64,000 nt of DNA from an uncultured Pelagibacteraceae bacterium (GCA_902536975.1 CACAZG010000002.1:1-64000); one strand, 5' to 3'. Positions 18,858 to 29,367 are shown, numbered from the stretch's first letter. Notes: a model not told the origin generated them from the letters alone. Translations and numbers: made by a program.

Positions 18858-19262
18858 ATGACTGTTCAATTCTCTCCACAAAAAAATCCCAGAGTAATAA
18901 TTATACAAAAACTTTATGGTAAACTTTATAACAATGAAGGAAGTATTACTTTTCCAAAGCACAGGTTTAAAAAGTTCATTAAAGATATAGTCAATGGAAC
19001 TATAGAGAGAGAAGAATTAATAAACGCAGAAATTAATAACCACTTAAATCAAGATTTGAAAATTAAAAACATGGATAAAGTTTTTCAAATTATTATCAAA
19101 AGTGCGATTTTTGAATTTTTATATAAACCTAACACCTCAATCAAAATTATTATAAATGAGTATTTAAAAGCATCAAATTTCTTTATTGATGACTCACAAA
19201 CTAAATATTTAAATGCATTATTAGATAAAATTTCAAAAAAAATTAGAATTAGCAATGAATGA
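18858..19262 (+). CDS. nusB: Transcription antitermination factor NusB
   Basis: All-helical RNA-binding factor for rRNA antitermination, 134 aa. ARV/AVQ-type helices are replaced by PRVIIIQKLYGKLYN near the N-terminus; the C-terminal IIKSAIFEFLYKPNTSIKIIINEYLKAS is the recognisable NusB segment (canonical AiyEL...vpi.v.inEavelAk). Divergent in sequence, but position between ribH and thiL supports it. It overlaps thiL by 8 bp. Confidence 0.87.
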   Translation: MTVQFSPQKNPRVIIIQKLYGKLYNNEGSITFPKHRFKKFIKDIVNGTIEREELINAEINNHLNQDLKIKNMDKVFQIIIKSAIFEFLYKPNTSIKIIINEYLKASNFFIDDSQTKYLNALLDKISKKIRISNE

Positions 19263-20220
19263 ATTTGCCCTAATTCAAAATTATTTTAAAAAATTAACTT
19301 ATAATAACCCATCTGCATTAGATTTAAACGATGATGTTTTCTTTGACAAAAAAAATAACCTTGTTGTTTCATCTGATACTTATGTTGAAGGTATTCATTT
19401 TCTTAATTTTAAAAGTCCAGATCTAGTAATTAAAAAAATAATAAGATCTTCAATATCAGATTTGTATTGTAAGGGCGTAAAACCAAAATTTATTTTTATT
19501 GGTGCTAGTGGCAATAATATTTCATTTTCAAAAAAAAATATGAACCTTGTCTATAAAAGTTTAAAACAAGAACAAAAAAAATTTAAATTCAAATTATCAG
19601 GTGGTGATACAACAAAATCAAATCAAACAGTATTTACAATTACTAGTATAGGATATTCAAAAAAAATAGTCCAAAGAAATAAATGTAAAAATAATGATGA
19701 TATTTATGTGACTGGAAACCTTGGCGATAGTTATTTAGGTTTATTACTTTTGAAAAAAAAATTATTTTTAAGAAGTACAAAACAAAAAAAATATTTCATT
19801 CAAAAATATTATAAACCAGATTTGCCTACAATAATTAGCTCAAAACTAAAAAATTTTGCCAATTCATCAATTGATATATCAGATGGTTTATTTGGTGATT
19901 TGATTAAATTAATCAATAAAAGTAAATTATATTTTAGATTAGATCTTGAAAAAATACCCATTTCTTCAAAACTAAATACTTGTCTTTTGAAAATGAATAA
20001 AAAAAAATTAAATTTTATTTCTAAAGGAGATGATTATCAAATTTTATTTACTTCCTCAAAATCTAATAGAAAATATATTAAATCTTTGTCTAAACAAATG
20101 AATCAAAAAGTGACTTTAATAGGAAATTTAACCAATGAAATCAAAAGTAATCAAATTATCTATAATAAGAAGCTTTTAAAACACAGATATAATGAGGGAT
20201 ATTCCCATAATTTTTCATAA
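19255..20220 (+). CDS. thiL: Thiamine-monophosphate kinase
   Basis: Phosphorylates thiamine monophosphate to thiamine diphosphate. The metal-binding aspartates are in place: LDLNDDVFF, SSDTYVEGIHF, SSISDLYCKGV, LSGGDTTKS, DISDGLFGDL and KGDDYQILFT. It is 321 aa. nusB-thiL-hppA is a recurring order. The enzyme is needed to activate salvaged or newly made thiamine phosphate. Confidence 0.95.
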   Translation: MNEFALIQNYFKKLTYNNPSALDLNDDVFFDKKNNLVVSSDTYVEGIHFLNFKSPDLVIKKIIRSSISDLYCKGVKPKFIFIGASGNNISFSKKNMNLVYKSLKQEQKKFKFKLSGGDTTKSNQTVFTITSIGYSKKIVQRNKCKNNDDIYVTGNLGDSYLGLLLLKKKLFLRSTKQKKYFIQKYYKPDLPTIISSKLKNFANSSIDISDGLFGDLIKLINKSKLYFRLDLEKIPISSKLNTCLLKMNKKKLNFISKGDDYQILFTSSKSNRKYIKSLSKQMNQKVTLIGNLTNEIKSNQIIYNKKLLKHRYNEGYSHNFS

Positions 20221-20229
20221 AGTTAAACA

Positions 20230-20257
20230 TTGCGTTTTATAGTATTTTTTGTATTAC
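20230..20257 (+). promoter_or_regulatory. Possible sigma70-type promoter of hppA
   Basis: TTGCGT and TATTAC are separated by 16 nt in the 71-bp gap before hppA, one of the few true intergenic gaps on this strand. The leader would be about 30 nt and includes AAAGGA as a ribosome-binding site close to the ATG. Confidence 0.35.
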
Positions 20258-20291
20258 ATTGACCCCATAAATATATTTAACAAAGGATCCA

Positions 20292-22397
20292 ATGAACTCA
20301 TCAACAGAAATAATACTTTTATACATTATAGCAGCTGGGATTATATCAATCATTTATGGTTTTTTTACAGGTCGAAATATTTTAAACTCAAGCTCTGGCA
20401 ATGCTAAAATGATAGAAATAGCATCAGCTATTCAAGAGGGCGCTCGTGCATATTTAAACAGACAATATAAAACTATTGCTATAGTTGGGGTTGTTGTTTT
20501 AGTTATTATATCTGTCGCATTTAGTCCTTTGGTGGGTTTAGGTTATTTAATTGGAGCTGCATTATCTGGAATAGCTGGTTATGTTGGTATGCTTGTTTCG
20601 GTCCAAGCTAACGTAAGAACTGCTGAGGCTTCAAGAAAAAGTCTAGCAAACGGTTTATCAATTGCATTTAAATCTGGAGCCGTAACCGGTATGTTGGTTG
20701 CTGGATTAGCTTTGTTGTCAATTGCAGTATATTATTATTTTCTTGTTAAGATTGGTATAGATGAGAGAGAAATAGTTAATGCTTTAGTTGCTCTAGGATT
20801 TGGTGCTTCACTTATATCTATATTCGCTAGGTTAGGTGGAGGAATTTTTACTAAGGGTGCAGATGTTGGTGCTGATTTAGTTGGAAAAGTAGAAGCAGGA
20901 ATCCCTGAAGATGACCCTAGAAACCCAGCTGTAATTGCTGACAATGTTGGTGACAATGTTGGTGATTGTGCTGGTATGGCAGCCGATCTATTCGAAACAT
21001 ATGCTGTAACAATAGTTGCTACAATGGTTCTATCGTCAATATTTTTTATCGGTGATTTTAGTATGATGATTTATCCTTTAGCAATTGGTGGCGCATGCAT
21101 ACTTACATCTATTTTAGGAACTTTTTTTGTAACTCTTGGAAGCGATAAGAATATAATGAAGGCTATGTATAAAGGATTTGTCATAACTGCTATAAGTTCT
21201 CTCGTTATTCTGTATCCAATTACTAAATATGTAATTGGTTTTACTACTGAGTATATCGTAAATGATAAATCATTTACTGGATTAAGCTTATATTTTTGTG
21301 GAATAATAGGTCTTATTATTACAGGATTAATAATCTGGATTACTGAATACTATACAGGTACAGATTATAGACCAGTTAAAAGTGTAGCTCAGTCTTCAAC
21401 AACTGGACATGGAACTAATGTTATTCAAGGATTGGCAGTTTCAATGGAAGCAACTGCTATCCCTGCATTAATCATTGTTGGTGGAATATTATTAACTAAT
21501 CATATTGCTGGCCTGTATGGAATTGCTATTGCAGTTACCACAATGCTTGCGCTTGCAGGTATGGTTGTAGCTTTAGATGCATATGGTCCAGTTACTGATA
21601 ATGCTGGTGGAATTGCAGAAATGTCAAATCTTCCAAAAAACGTTAGAAAAACTACTGATGCATTAGATGCTGTAGGGAATACAACAAAGGCAGTAACAAA
21701 AGGATATGCTATCGGGTCAGCTGGACTTGGAGCTTTAGTTTTATTTGCTGCTTATACAGAGGATATTAAACATTTTTCTAAAGTCGCTGGTTCTAATTTA
21801 GAAGGAATTATAGTTACATTTGATTTATCCAATCCATTTGTTGTTGTAGGTTTATTAATTGGTGGAATGCTTCCGTATTTATTTGGATCTATGGGTATGC
21901 AAGCAGTTGGAAGAGCAGGTGGTGCAGTAGTTATTGAGGTTAGAAGACAGTTCAAAAAGATACCTGGTATAATGAAGCGTAAAGCTAAGCCAGATTATGG
22001 TAGATTAGTCGATTTATTGACTAAAGCTGCGATCAAGGAAATGATAATTCCATCATTGTTGCCAGTTTTATCTCCTATAGTGCTTTACATAATTATTTAT
22101 TTTATTGGTGGACAAGTAGCGGCTTTATCAGCAGTAGGTGCGATGCTTTTAGGAGTAATTATTACTGGATTATTTGTTGCTGTTTCGATGACAGCCGGAG
22201 GTGGAGCCTGGGATAATGCTAAAAAATATATAGAGGATGGTAAATTTGGTGGAAAAGGCTCTGAAGCTCATAAAGCAGCTGTAACTGGAGATACAGTTGG
22301 AGATCCCTACAAAGATACAGCTGGTCCTGCGGTAAACCCAATGATAAAAATTACAAATATTGTTGCACTATTGTTATTAGCTGTAATTGCAGGTTAA
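20292..22397 (+). CDS. hppA: Membrane proton-translocating pyrophosphatase
   Basis: Couples pyrophosphate hydrolysis to proton pumping across the inner membrane. It is 701 aa with about 16 membrane segments. The pyrophosphate site is [39 protein letters not shown], and the second acidic site is [40 protein letters not shown] carries Lys where K+-dependent enzymes have Ala, so this is the K+-independent type. Its stop codon overlaps that of the convergent glycosyltransferase-like gene by 3 bp. Confidence 0.98.
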   Translation: MNSSTEIILLYIIAAGIISIIYGFFTGRNILNSSSGNAKMIEIASAIQEGARAYLNRQYKTIAIVGVVVLVIISVAFSPLVGLGYLIGAALSGIAGYVGMLVSVQANVRTAEASRKSLANGLSIAFKSGAVTGMLVAGLALLSIAVYYYFLVKIGIDEREIVNALVALGFGASLISIFARLGGGIFTKGADVGADLVGKVEAGIPEDDPRNPAVIADNVGDNVGDCAGMAADLFETYAVTIVATMVLSSIFFIGDFSMMIYPLAIGGACILTSILGTFFVTLGSDKNIMKAMYKGFVITAISSLVILYPITKYVIGFTTEYIVNDKSFTGLSLYFCGIIGLIITGLIIWITEYYTGTDYRPVKSVAQSSTTGHGTNVIQGLAVSMEATAIPALIIVGGILLTNHIAGLYGIAIAVTTMLALAGMVVALDAYGPVTDNAGGIAEMSNLPKNVRKTTDALDAVGNTTKAVTKGYAIGSAGLGALVLFAAYTEDIKHFSKVAGSNLEGIIVTFDLSNPFVVVGLLIGGMLPYLFGSMGMQAVGRAGGAVVIEVRRQFKKIPGIMKRKAKPDYGRLVDLLTKAAIKEMIIPSLLPVLSPIVLYIIIYFIGGQVAALSAVGAMLLGVIITGLFVAVSMTAGGGAWDNAKKYIEDGKFGGKGSEAHKAAVTGDTVGDPYKDTAGPAVNPMIKITNIVALLLLAVIAG

Positions 22398-23365
22398 GAA
22401 ATAATCTTTTTATACTTGCCAAAATTAGTTATCCAGGTATTTTCCCAGTCTTCGTTGATTGTTGGTACTGATCTGGAAATGTGATGGCTTAGTGAACCTA
22501 CAGGAGCAAAACAATTAACTCTTTTGTAAATTTCATGTAAAGGTTTCTCAAAAGGTTCATTAATTGATTCTCCAACTTTCCTAATTCCTTCTCTATTTTT
22601 TTTTAAGATTTCTTTAGTAAACATAATGGTCAATAGAGTTTCGCTTACTTTTCTCCATCTGTAATTATTGCCAATAAGTAAAGTTGTTTCATAAAGGGAG
22701 TCATAAAAAAAAGGATAATCACTAGGACACAAAATTATATCATTTTTAATTAACGAAGAAATTCTACTAAAAGTATAAATAATTTCCTGAATACTCTCTT
22801 TTTCAAAAAGGTAATCATCTTCAATAAAAAAAATTAAATCTTCTGCTTTTTCAGCTTGATCACAGCATTCTAAATATGTTCCTCTATTTCCACTAATTTT
22901 AGTTTTATATTTGATAACTTTAAATTTATCTGAACTTAAAATTTTAATAATTTTATCATCGAATGTATCATTAGATTTATCAGCAATTAAATTAATTGTT
23001 ATATCTAACTCATTATTATTTAAAAAGTGTAGAATGGACTCCTTCAAACTAATTAAACATACGCAAATTAAGGTTTCTTTATTAATGTTAGGAACAATTC
23101 TTTTCCATGAATCAGTCGAATTCCATAGGTTATTACTTGGAGAATATCTAAAATAAATATCAAGTTTTTTAACTTTTCTTGTTAAATCTAGATATCCAAG
23201 TGAGTAATTAAAAGATTTTTTGTTTAATTTAACAATATTTCCACTAGTAGATTTATAATTTGGATTTATTATATTTAAAGTTTCCTTTTCATAGGCATAA
23301 ACATTAAGGAGTTTGAGTAAAATTCTTTTGAGTTTATTTTGTTTGTTGTATTTTCTAGTGAACAT
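22394..23365 (-). CDS. GT-A-type glycosyltransferase-like protein
   Basis: 323 aa without a precise family match. A putative DxD-like motif is [10 protein letters not shown] near residue 180, preceded by a segment resembling the nucleotide-sugar half of a GT-A fold ([38 protein letters not shown]). The late [21 protein letters not shown] may form the acceptor side. It stands alone on the minus strand at the left end of the surface-glycan island. The acceptor is unknown. Confidence 0.55.
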   Translation of the reverse strand: MFTRKYNKQNKLKRILLKLLNVYAYEKETLNIINPNYKSTSGNIVKLNKKSFNYSLGYLDLTRKVKKLDIYFRYSPSNNLWNSTDSWKRIVPNINKETLICVCLISLKESILHFLNNNELDITINLIADKSNDTFDDKIIKILSSDKFKVIKYKTKISGNRGTYLECCDQAEKAEDLIFFIEDDYLFEKESIQEIIYTFSRISSLIKNDIILCPSDYPFFYDSLYETTLLIGNNYRWRKVSETLLTIMFTKEILKKNREGIRKVGESINEPFEKPLHEIYKRVNCFAPVGSLSHHISRSVPTINEDWENTWITNFGKYKKIIS

Positions 23366-23431
23366 TTAAATATTTTTTATAAATTTACTAATTTGTTTAT
23401 ATTAATTATATTTAAATGTTTAAACTATTAT

Positions 23432-23713
23432 ATGAATTATTATGTATATATTATAATAACTAAAAAAATTAATAGATATATAACTTATGTGGGATATACA
23501 AAAAACTTAAAGAAAAGAATATTATTGCACAACTCTAGCAAAGGAGCCAAATTTACAAAGGGAAATAAATGGTATCTTATTTACAAAAAAACTTATAATT
23601 CAAAGATTATTGCAATGCAGGAAGAATATAAATTAAAAAAAAATTATAAATTAAGGTCAATCATTAAAAAAAAATTTCTAATCAATGAAAATATCGATTT
23701 TACTACCATATAA
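23432..23713 (+). CDS. GIY-YIG nuclease superfamily protein
   Basis: 93 aa single-domain protein. YVYIIITKKINRYITYVGYTKNLKKRILLHNS holds the GIY-YIG pattern (YVYII ... YVGYTKNLKKR), and a Glu near MQEEYKLK fits the metal-binding position. Small stand-alone members (UPF0213-type) are common in bacteria and of uncertain function. I start at ATG 23432 (MNYYVYII), because the track's 23339 start would overlap the divergent neighbour and add unrelated residues. Confidence 0.8.
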   Translation: MNYYVYIIITKKINRYITYVGYTKNLKKRILLHNSSKGAKFTKGNKWYLIYKKTYNSKIIAMQEEYKLKKNYKLRSIIKKKFLINENIDFTTI

Positions 23714-25799
23714 AGAAAACTTTTCACCAGAATACGCTGGTGCTGTTTCCCTATTTGTAAAAGATACTGTGAAAATAAGTTCGTTCAAAAATAGTATTAA
23801 AGTTTACGGAAATACAAATTATAAAAAAGGTTTTAATATTAAATATCAAAATTTAAATCTAAAAAAAAAATTTTTAAATAGTACAAGTAAACTTTATGTA
23901 AAGAGTTTTTTAAATGGTGAATTAAAAAGAAAATCAGATTTAATTGAGATACATAATAGGCCACTTTACGTAAAATATATTAATGAAAAAATTAATACAA
24001 ATTTGGTGTTATATTATCACAATGATCCTTTATCTATGAGTGGATCAATTTCAGAAGACGAAAGATATTTTCTATTGGAAAGATGTAAATTTATCATTGT
24101 TATAAGTGAATGGATTAAAAAAAGATTTTTAAAAAATTTAAAAGTTGATCAATCTATTTTAAGAAAAATAATTGTTATCCCTCATTCAACCAATAAAATT
24201 AATAAATTACATATAATTAACAAAAAAAATAAAACTATCATATTTGTAGGAAAATTAAATTCACAAAAAGGTTATGATATTTTTGGAAATGTTATATTAA
24301 AAATTCTTGATAAAAATAAAAAATGGAACAGTATAGTTGTAGGTGATGAAGAAAGAGAGAAACTTACATTTGAGCATCCGAGATTAATAGTTAAGGGATT
24401 TATCGAACATAACAAAGTTATAAAACTATTTGAAAAATCAAGTATTGCAGTGGTTCCATCGAGATGGGAAGAACCTCTTGGAAGAACCGGTCTTGAAGCA
24501 TCAAGTAGAGGATGTGCAACAATCGTTAGTAATAGAGGTGGATTACCAGAAACTATTACAAATGGCATAATTTTAAAAAAATTGAATGAAAAGGAACTAT
24601 TCAAGCAAATTCAAATTTTGATTGATAACTATAAATTAAGAAAAAAATTACAAATTAAATCAATTAAAAACTTTAAACTAGATCATAAATTTATTGCAAA
24701 CAAAATTGATATTGTAAGACGTAAGATCAATGAACAATTCTTTTTTAACATAGATAAAAAAAGTAAATTAAAAATAATACATATTACAAATTTTAATCAA
24801 AGGTATTTCGGAAGACTTCATTTTAACACAGGTACACGAATTAATAATGGCTTGATAAGACTTGGTCACAATGTTTTAAGCATATCAGACAGAGATTTAG
24901 TTAGTTTTTCAAAATCAATCAGAGACTATAATGGAGCCAAATTTTTAAATAACTTAGTAGAGAAAACTATATATAATTTTAAACCAGACTTAGTTATTTT
25001 AGGTCATGCTGATAGAGTTAATTCAGACATGTTATCTGATGTGAAAAATAAATTTCCATCTATAAAAACTTCACAATGGTTTTTGGACCCTATAACTAAA
25101 AAGGGTCCTGATTATATTAAAAATAAAAATAGAATTTTAGATAAAGAGAAATCTTGCGATACAAATTTCCTAACAACAGACCCAAAATCATTGGATTTTT
25201 CGTTAAATAATTCTTTTTATATCCCAAATCCTTGTGATCCATCAATTGATAAACTACAAAACTTTAATCAAAATCCTAGTTTAGATATTTTTTATGCAAT
25301 TAGTCATGGTGTTCATCGTGGAATTTTAAGGCCAGGAAAACTCGATGAAAGAGAAGTATTTATTAAGAAGCTTATAAATAGGTGTAAAGATATAGAATTT
25401 GATATATATGGTATGTTTGATAGACAACCAGTTTGGGGTAATGATTTTATTGAAATTATTTCAAACTCCAAAATGGGTTTAAATTTAAGTAGGGGAAAAC
25501 CCGTAAAATATTATAGCAGTGATAGAATAGCACAACTCATGGGCAACGGACTTTTAACTTTTATTGATGAAAAAACTAAATATAACGATTTTTTTTCAAA
25601 CAATGAATTGGTGTTTTATAAATCCATTGATGATTTATCTGAAAAAATTAAAAAATTTCAGAAAGATGTTCGAAATTTAAAAAAAATTGCCAAAAATGGA
25701 CACCACAAATATCATAAATATTTTAACTCAACAAAAGTTGCAAATTACATAATAGACAAAACTTACGGAATAAATTCGAAATACTATTGGGATAATTAA
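23685..25799 (+). CDS. Two-domain glycosyltransferase: GT4 fused to CgeB-like
   Basis: 704 aa. Residues 1 to about 350 are a GT4 GT-B enzyme: IIFVGKLNSQKGYDIF and VVPSRWEEPLGRTGLEASSRGCATIVSNRGGLPETI with its EX7E motif. From about residue 365 a second GT-B-like unit begins (LKIIHITNFNQRYFGRLHFNTGTR), ending in the CgeB-like IISNSKMGLNLSRGKPVKYYSSDRIAQLMGNG. It overlaps the GIY-YIG gene by 29 bp and abuts the next GT. It probably builds surface polysaccharide or LPS; donor and acceptor are unknown. Confidence 0.78.
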   Translation: MKISILLPYKENFSPEYAGAVSLFVKDTVKISSFKNSIKVYGNTNYKKGFNIKYQNLNLKKKFLNSTSKLYVKSFLNGELKRKSDLIEIHNRPLYVKYINEKINTNLVLYYHNDPLSMSGSISEDERYFLLERCKFIIVISEWIKKRFLKNLKVDQSILRKIIVIPHSTNKINKLHIINKKNKTIIFVGKLNSQKGYDIFGNVILKILDKNKKWNSIVVGDEEREKLTFEHPRLIVKGFIEHNKVIKLFEKSSIAVVPSRWEEPLGRTGLEASSRGCATIVSNRGGLPETITNGIILKKLNEKELFKQIQILIDNYKLRKKLQIKSIKNFKLDHKFIANKIDIVRRKINEQFFFNIDKKSKLKIIHITNFNQRYFGRLHFNTGTRINNGLIRLGHNVLSISDRDLVSFSKSIRDYNGAKFLNNLVEKTIYNFKPDLVILGHADRVNSDMLSDVKNKFPSIKTSQWFLDPITKKGPDYIKNKNRILDKEKSCDTNFLTTDPKSLDFSLNNSFYIPNPCDPSIDKLQNFNQNPSLDIFYAISHGVHRGILRPGKLDEREVFIKKLINRCKDIEFDIYGMFDRQPVWGNDFIEIISNSKMGLNLSRGKPVKYYSSDRIAQLMGNGLLTFIDEKTKYNDFFSNNELVFYKSIDDLSEKIKKFQKDVRNLKKIAKNGHHKYHKYFNSTKVANYIIDKTYGINSKYYWDN

Positions 25800-26789
25800 A
25801 TGAAAATTTGTTTTTTAGATAAAACAGATTTTAAATATTCTTTTAAAGACAAGTATTCACCAAAACTTAGAGGAGCCGAGACAACTCTAATTAATTTAAG
25901 TTATAATTTAAAATTATTAGGTTGTAGTATTTATATCTTTAATAATTGTTCAAATGAATATAATGAAAATAATTATTACTGGACAGATTTAAGTAATATA
26001 AAATCAAATAAAATTATTTTTGACATTGCAATATCAAATGGAGATATCAATTTATTGGATAATATTATTTCTAAAAAAAAATATGCCATTTCATACAGCC
26101 TTCAAAATTTAGAAAAATTTATTCGAAAAAAACAAGTAAAGGCTTTTATAAAAAATAAACCTAAAATTGTTTTTATTGGAAAATATCATAGTTCAAAAAG
26201 GCCATTACTAACAAGAATTTTTGGACATAAATATTTAATATTAGCTGTAGATGACATTTTTAATAATACAAAAATAGATAATAAGATTGATAATTATAAA
26301 GCTATATTTACTTCTAGACCTGACAGAAACCTTAAAATACTGCTTGATATTTGGAGTAGCAAAATACATTCTAGAAATACAAAATATAAACTCTATGTCA
26401 CTCCATCGAAAGAAATTTTAAATTACAAAAGTAACAACATTTTTCCAAGAAATATGATCGATCAAAAAGACTATTTGAATAATATTAAAAACTCTAGACT
26501 AATGTTGATACCTGGTCATAAAGCTGAGCTTTTTTGTTTGGCGGCTGAAGAAGCTAGAGAACTTTGTATCCCAATTGTAACAATGGGTATTGGATCATTA
26601 AAAGAAAGAGTAGAGCATAATGTTACTGGGCTAATTGCAAGAGATAAAAATGAATTTGCTGATTATGCTATTAAGTTATTTGAAAATGACGAATTATGGA
26701 ATAAGATTAGAACAAATCTTCTTAAAAAAAGAGGTATTAGTAATTGGCAATCTTCTGCTAAAAAATTTTTAGAGGAAATTAAGAGCTAG
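25800..26789 (+). CDS. GT4-like glycosyltransferase
   Basis: 329 aa. The C-terminal half resembles GT4: YKAIFTSRPDRNLKILLDIW, then AELFCLAAEEARELCIPIVTMGIGSLKERVEHNVTGLIARD. This matches the pattern of the GT4 donor-site helix and loop. The N-terminus (SPKLRGAETTLINLSYNLKLLG) resembles the usual acceptor-side GGxE region. It sits directly between the fused GT and the GMD-like gene, with no gap, so it belongs to the same transcript. Confidence 0.75.
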   Translation: MKICFLDKTDFKYSFKDKYSPKLRGAETTLINLSYNLKLLGCSIYIFNNCSNEYNENNYYWTDLSNIKSNKIIFDIAISNGDINLLDNIISKKKYAISYSLQNLEKFIRKKQVKAFIKNKPKIVFIGKYHSSKRPLLTRIFGHKYLILAVDDIFNNTKIDNKIDNYKAIFTSRPDRNLKILLDIWSSKIHSRNTKYKLYVTPSKEILNYKSNNIFPRNMIDQKDYLNNIKNSRLMLIPGHKAELFCLAAEEARELCIPIVTMGIGSLKERVEHNVTGLIARDKNEFADYAIKLFENDELWNKIRTNLLKKRGISNWQSSAKKFLEEIKS

Positions 26790-27818
26790 ATGAAAAAAAA
26801 AGCAATTATTACAGGAATAATGGGGCAAGATGGTGCATATCTTGCTAAATTTTTATTAAAAAAAAATTATGATGTTTATGGTACTTATAGGAGAAATTCA
26901 AATTTAGATATTAATAGACTTAAAAAACTCAACATTTATAATAAGATCAAACTTCTAGATTTAGAAATAACAGAATTTGCATCAGTTAATCACACGATAA
27001 AAAGAATCTTACCTGACGAAATATACAATTTAGCAGCCATGTCTTTTGTAGGTAGTTCATTCAATCAACCAATTTATACATTGAATACAAATACTATAGG
27101 CGTTTTAAACTTTTTAGAAACATTAAAAAGTACAAAAAAAAATATTTCTTTTTATCAGGCCTCAACATCAGAAATGTTTGGAAATTTTACCAATAATGCT
27201 ATTGATGAAAATACACCTTTTGATCCTGCTAGTCCTTATGGAATAAGTAAAGTAACTTCACATTTTTTAGTTAAATTATATAGAAAAGCTTTCAATTTGA
27301 ATTGTTGCTCTGGCATTTTATTCAATCATGAGTCACCACTAAGGGGTGAAGAGTTTGTAACTAAAAAAATAGTTAAACAACTATGTGAAATTTTAAAAAA
27401 AAAAAGGAATGTAATTAAAATAGGTAATGTATATTCTAAAAGAGATTGGGGATATGCACCAGAATATGTTGAAGCTATGTGGAAAATGCTTCAATTAAAA
27501 AAGAAAAATGATTTTGTAATTGGTACTGGAAAAACCTATACAATAAAATATTTTATAAATGAGACTTGTAGATATTTGAAAATCCCAATTAAATGGAAAG
27601 GCAAAGGATTAAATGAATACTGTCTGAATAAAAAAAATAATAAAAAAATTATTGTAATTGATAAAAAATATTATAGACCGTTAGATGTCTATAGTTTAAA
27701 AAGTAAGCCTAGTAGAGCAAAAAAAATACTTAAGTGGAGTTATAGGACAAATTTAAAAGGATTGATAAAACAAATGTGTGACTCAGAGTTGAAAGAGTTG
27801 AATGTCAAAATCAAGTGA
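26790..27818 (+). CDS. gmd: GDP-mannose 4,6-dehydratase-like SDR enzyme
   Basis: Extended SDR, 342 aa. ITGIMGQDGAYLAKFLLKKNYDVYGTYRR matches the GMD-type GITGQDG nucleotide motif, followed by ASTSEMFGN, the catalytic YGISK, and FNHESPLRGEEFVTKKI with the conserved NHESPxRG. The product would be GDP-4-keto-6-deoxymannose for deoxyhexose units of a surface glycan. Some related SDRs use other nucleotide sugars, so the substrate is likely rather than certain. It overlaps the next gene by 17 bp. Confidence 0.85.
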   Translation: MKKKAIITGIMGQDGAYLAKFLLKKNYDVYGTYRRNSNLDINRLKKLNIYNKIKLLDLEITEFASVNHTIKRILPDEIYNLAAMSFVGSSFNQPIYTLNTNTIGVLNFLETLKSTKKNISFYQASTSEMFGNFTNNAIDENTPFDPASPYGISKVTSHFLVKLYRKAFNLNCCSGILFNHESPLRGEEFVTKKIVKQLCEILKKKRNVIKIGNVYSKRDWGYAPEYVEAMWKMLQLKKKNDFVIGTGKTYTIKYFINETCRYLKIPIKWKGKGLNEYCLNKKNNKKIIVIDKKYYRPLDVYSLKSKPSRAKKILKWSYRTNLKGLIKQMCDSELKELNVKIK

Positions 27819-28833
27819 AAAAAAAATATTAATCTTAAAAAATGACAGGGCAGGTGATCTATTTACATCTTTAAAGCTGATTTCATCGTTGTCAAAAGAT
27901 AATATTATCAAAATCTATTTATCTGAATTGAATTATGGTTTTTCTTTTTTTTTCAAAAATTCCAATGTAAGGAAAATAAATTTAAACCCTAATTTATTAG
28001 ATAAAATGGCTATATTATTAGATATTGTTAAAAGTAATTACCGAGAAATTTACATACTTACACCAAAGAAGTTCTACTTTGTTTTACCATTAATATTTAG
28101 AAAAATAAAATTTTATGCGATTGTTTATAATAATTACTCTAAACTAAGACCAAACAAATTTTTACGAAAATTCATATTTAAATTTAACATAATTTATAGG
28201 GATAAAATAAATAAGCATTCATATAGAAATGCACAGTTAAACCTTTTAGATGATGGGACTAAAATAGATAATCAATTTCTTAATTTAAATATACCAGATC
28301 TATCAATTGATAAGAAAAAACTTTTACCAAAAAATTTTATTTTTTTTCAATTTAGGTATAAATTCTTTGAAATACTAGAATGGGACTTCAATCAAATTAG
28401 TGAATTTTTATACCTTTTAAACAATAAATATGAATATGTTTTATTTTGCTCTGATAAAGAAATCAATATAAATACAAAAAAATACGTAGATTTCTTCCTA
28501 AAGGAATTTTCAAGTATAGATTTAAACAATCTTAAAACTGTAAATAAAAATAGCAAAAGCATAATTTATTTAAATGATTTAGATTCTTTTGACATGTTTC
28601 ATATAACTAAGTTAGCTAAATTTAACATTGGCCCACATGGAATAATAAGTCATCTGTCTTATTTTCATAAGGTTCCGTCTTTAAATTTATTTAATTTCGA
28701 AATCTTTAACAAGGCTGATTTTGTTCATCAGAAAATAAGTTTTTCTGAATGGTATAAAGATATGAACTTTAACTTTTCATTTTTAAATAAAAACTTCTCA
28801 AAAACAAAAAAAAAAATTATGAAAAATATATAA
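27802..28833 (+). CDS. Heptosyltransferase-like GT9 glycosyltransferase
   Basis: 343 aa. The N-terminus KILILKNDRAGDLFTSLKLISSL follows the GT9 pattern (iLivr.drIGDvvls.p). The C-terminal KFNIGPHGIISHLSYFHKVPSLNLFN resembles the GT9 donor-binding segment (a.D.g..HLAaalg.p.v.LFG). The middle is unusually rich in Lys/Asn/Phe. It probably adds a heptose or similar sugar in LPS core synthesis and pairs with the GmhB-like gene downstream. Confidence 0.65.
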   Translation: MSKSSEKKILILKNDRAGDLFTSLKLISSLSKDNIIKIYLSELNYGFSFFFKNSNVRKINLNPNLLDKMAILLDIVKSNYREIYILTPKKFYFVLPLIFRKIKFYAIVYNNYSKLRPNKFLRKFIFKFNIIYRDKINKHSYRNAQLNLLDDGTKIDNQFLNLNIPDLSIDKKKLLPKNFIFFQFRYKFFEILEWDFNQISEFLYLLNNKYEYVLFCSDKEININTKKYVDFFLKEFSSIDLNNLKTVNKNSKSIIYLNDLDSFDMFHITKLAKFNIGPHGIISHLSYFHKVPSLNLFNFEIFNKADFVHQKISFSEWYKDMNFNFSFLNKNFSKTKKKIMKNI

Positions 28834-28857
28834 TCCATTATAATAGAAATACTTTTA

Positions 28858-29367
28858 ATGCTTAAAAAAACTTTTTTTTTAGATAGGGATGGGGTTATTA
28901 ATGAGGATAATGGTTATGTAACTAAAGTTTCTCAATTTATTTTCACCAGAGGCGCATGTGAAGCTATCAGATATTTAAATATGCAAAATTTTCTAGTAAT
29001 TATAATTACCAATCAAGCGGCTATTGGAAAAAACTTAATGTCCGAGGATGATCTTTTTAAAATTCACAAATACATGAAGGATTATTTATTAAATTCTTGT
29101 CAAGCACATATTGATGATATTTTTTATTCACCATACTTTAAGGATTCTAAAATACCTTTATATACACAAAATCAAAATGATAGAAAACCGGACAATGGCC
29201 TTATCATAAAAGCAATAGAAAAATGGAATGTTGATATAAAAAATAGTTTTTTTATAGGTGATAATACCACTGATAAAATTGCTGCTGAAAAAAGTAATAT
29301 TAAATTTTATTTTAAAGAAAATAATTCTTTATATGATCAAATTAGAAATATTATTGAGAATATATAA
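28858..29367 (+). CDS. GmhB/HisB-N-type HAD phosphatase lacking the zinc loop
   Basis: 169 aa HAD phosphatase. Asp9/Asp11 lie in FFLDRDGVINEDNGYV, followed by ITNQAAIGK, RKPDNGLI and FIGDNTTDKIAAEKSNIK. The order matches D-glycero-D-manno-heptose 1,7-bisphosphate 7-phosphatase. The zinc-binding Cys/His loop normally just before RKP is replaced by SPYFKDSKIPLYTQNQND, with no cysteine. Being next to a GT9-like gene supports a role in heptose activation. It ends directly against the convergent integrase gene. Confidence 0.75.
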   Translation: MLKKTFFLDRDGVINEDNGYVTKVSQFIFTRGACEAIRYLNMQNFLVIIITNQAAIGKNLMSEDDLFKIHKYMKDYLLNSCQAHIDDIFYSPYFKDSKIPLYTQNQNDRKPDNGLIIKAIEKWNVDIKNSFFIGDNTTDKIAAEKSNIKFYFKENNSLYDQIRNIIENI

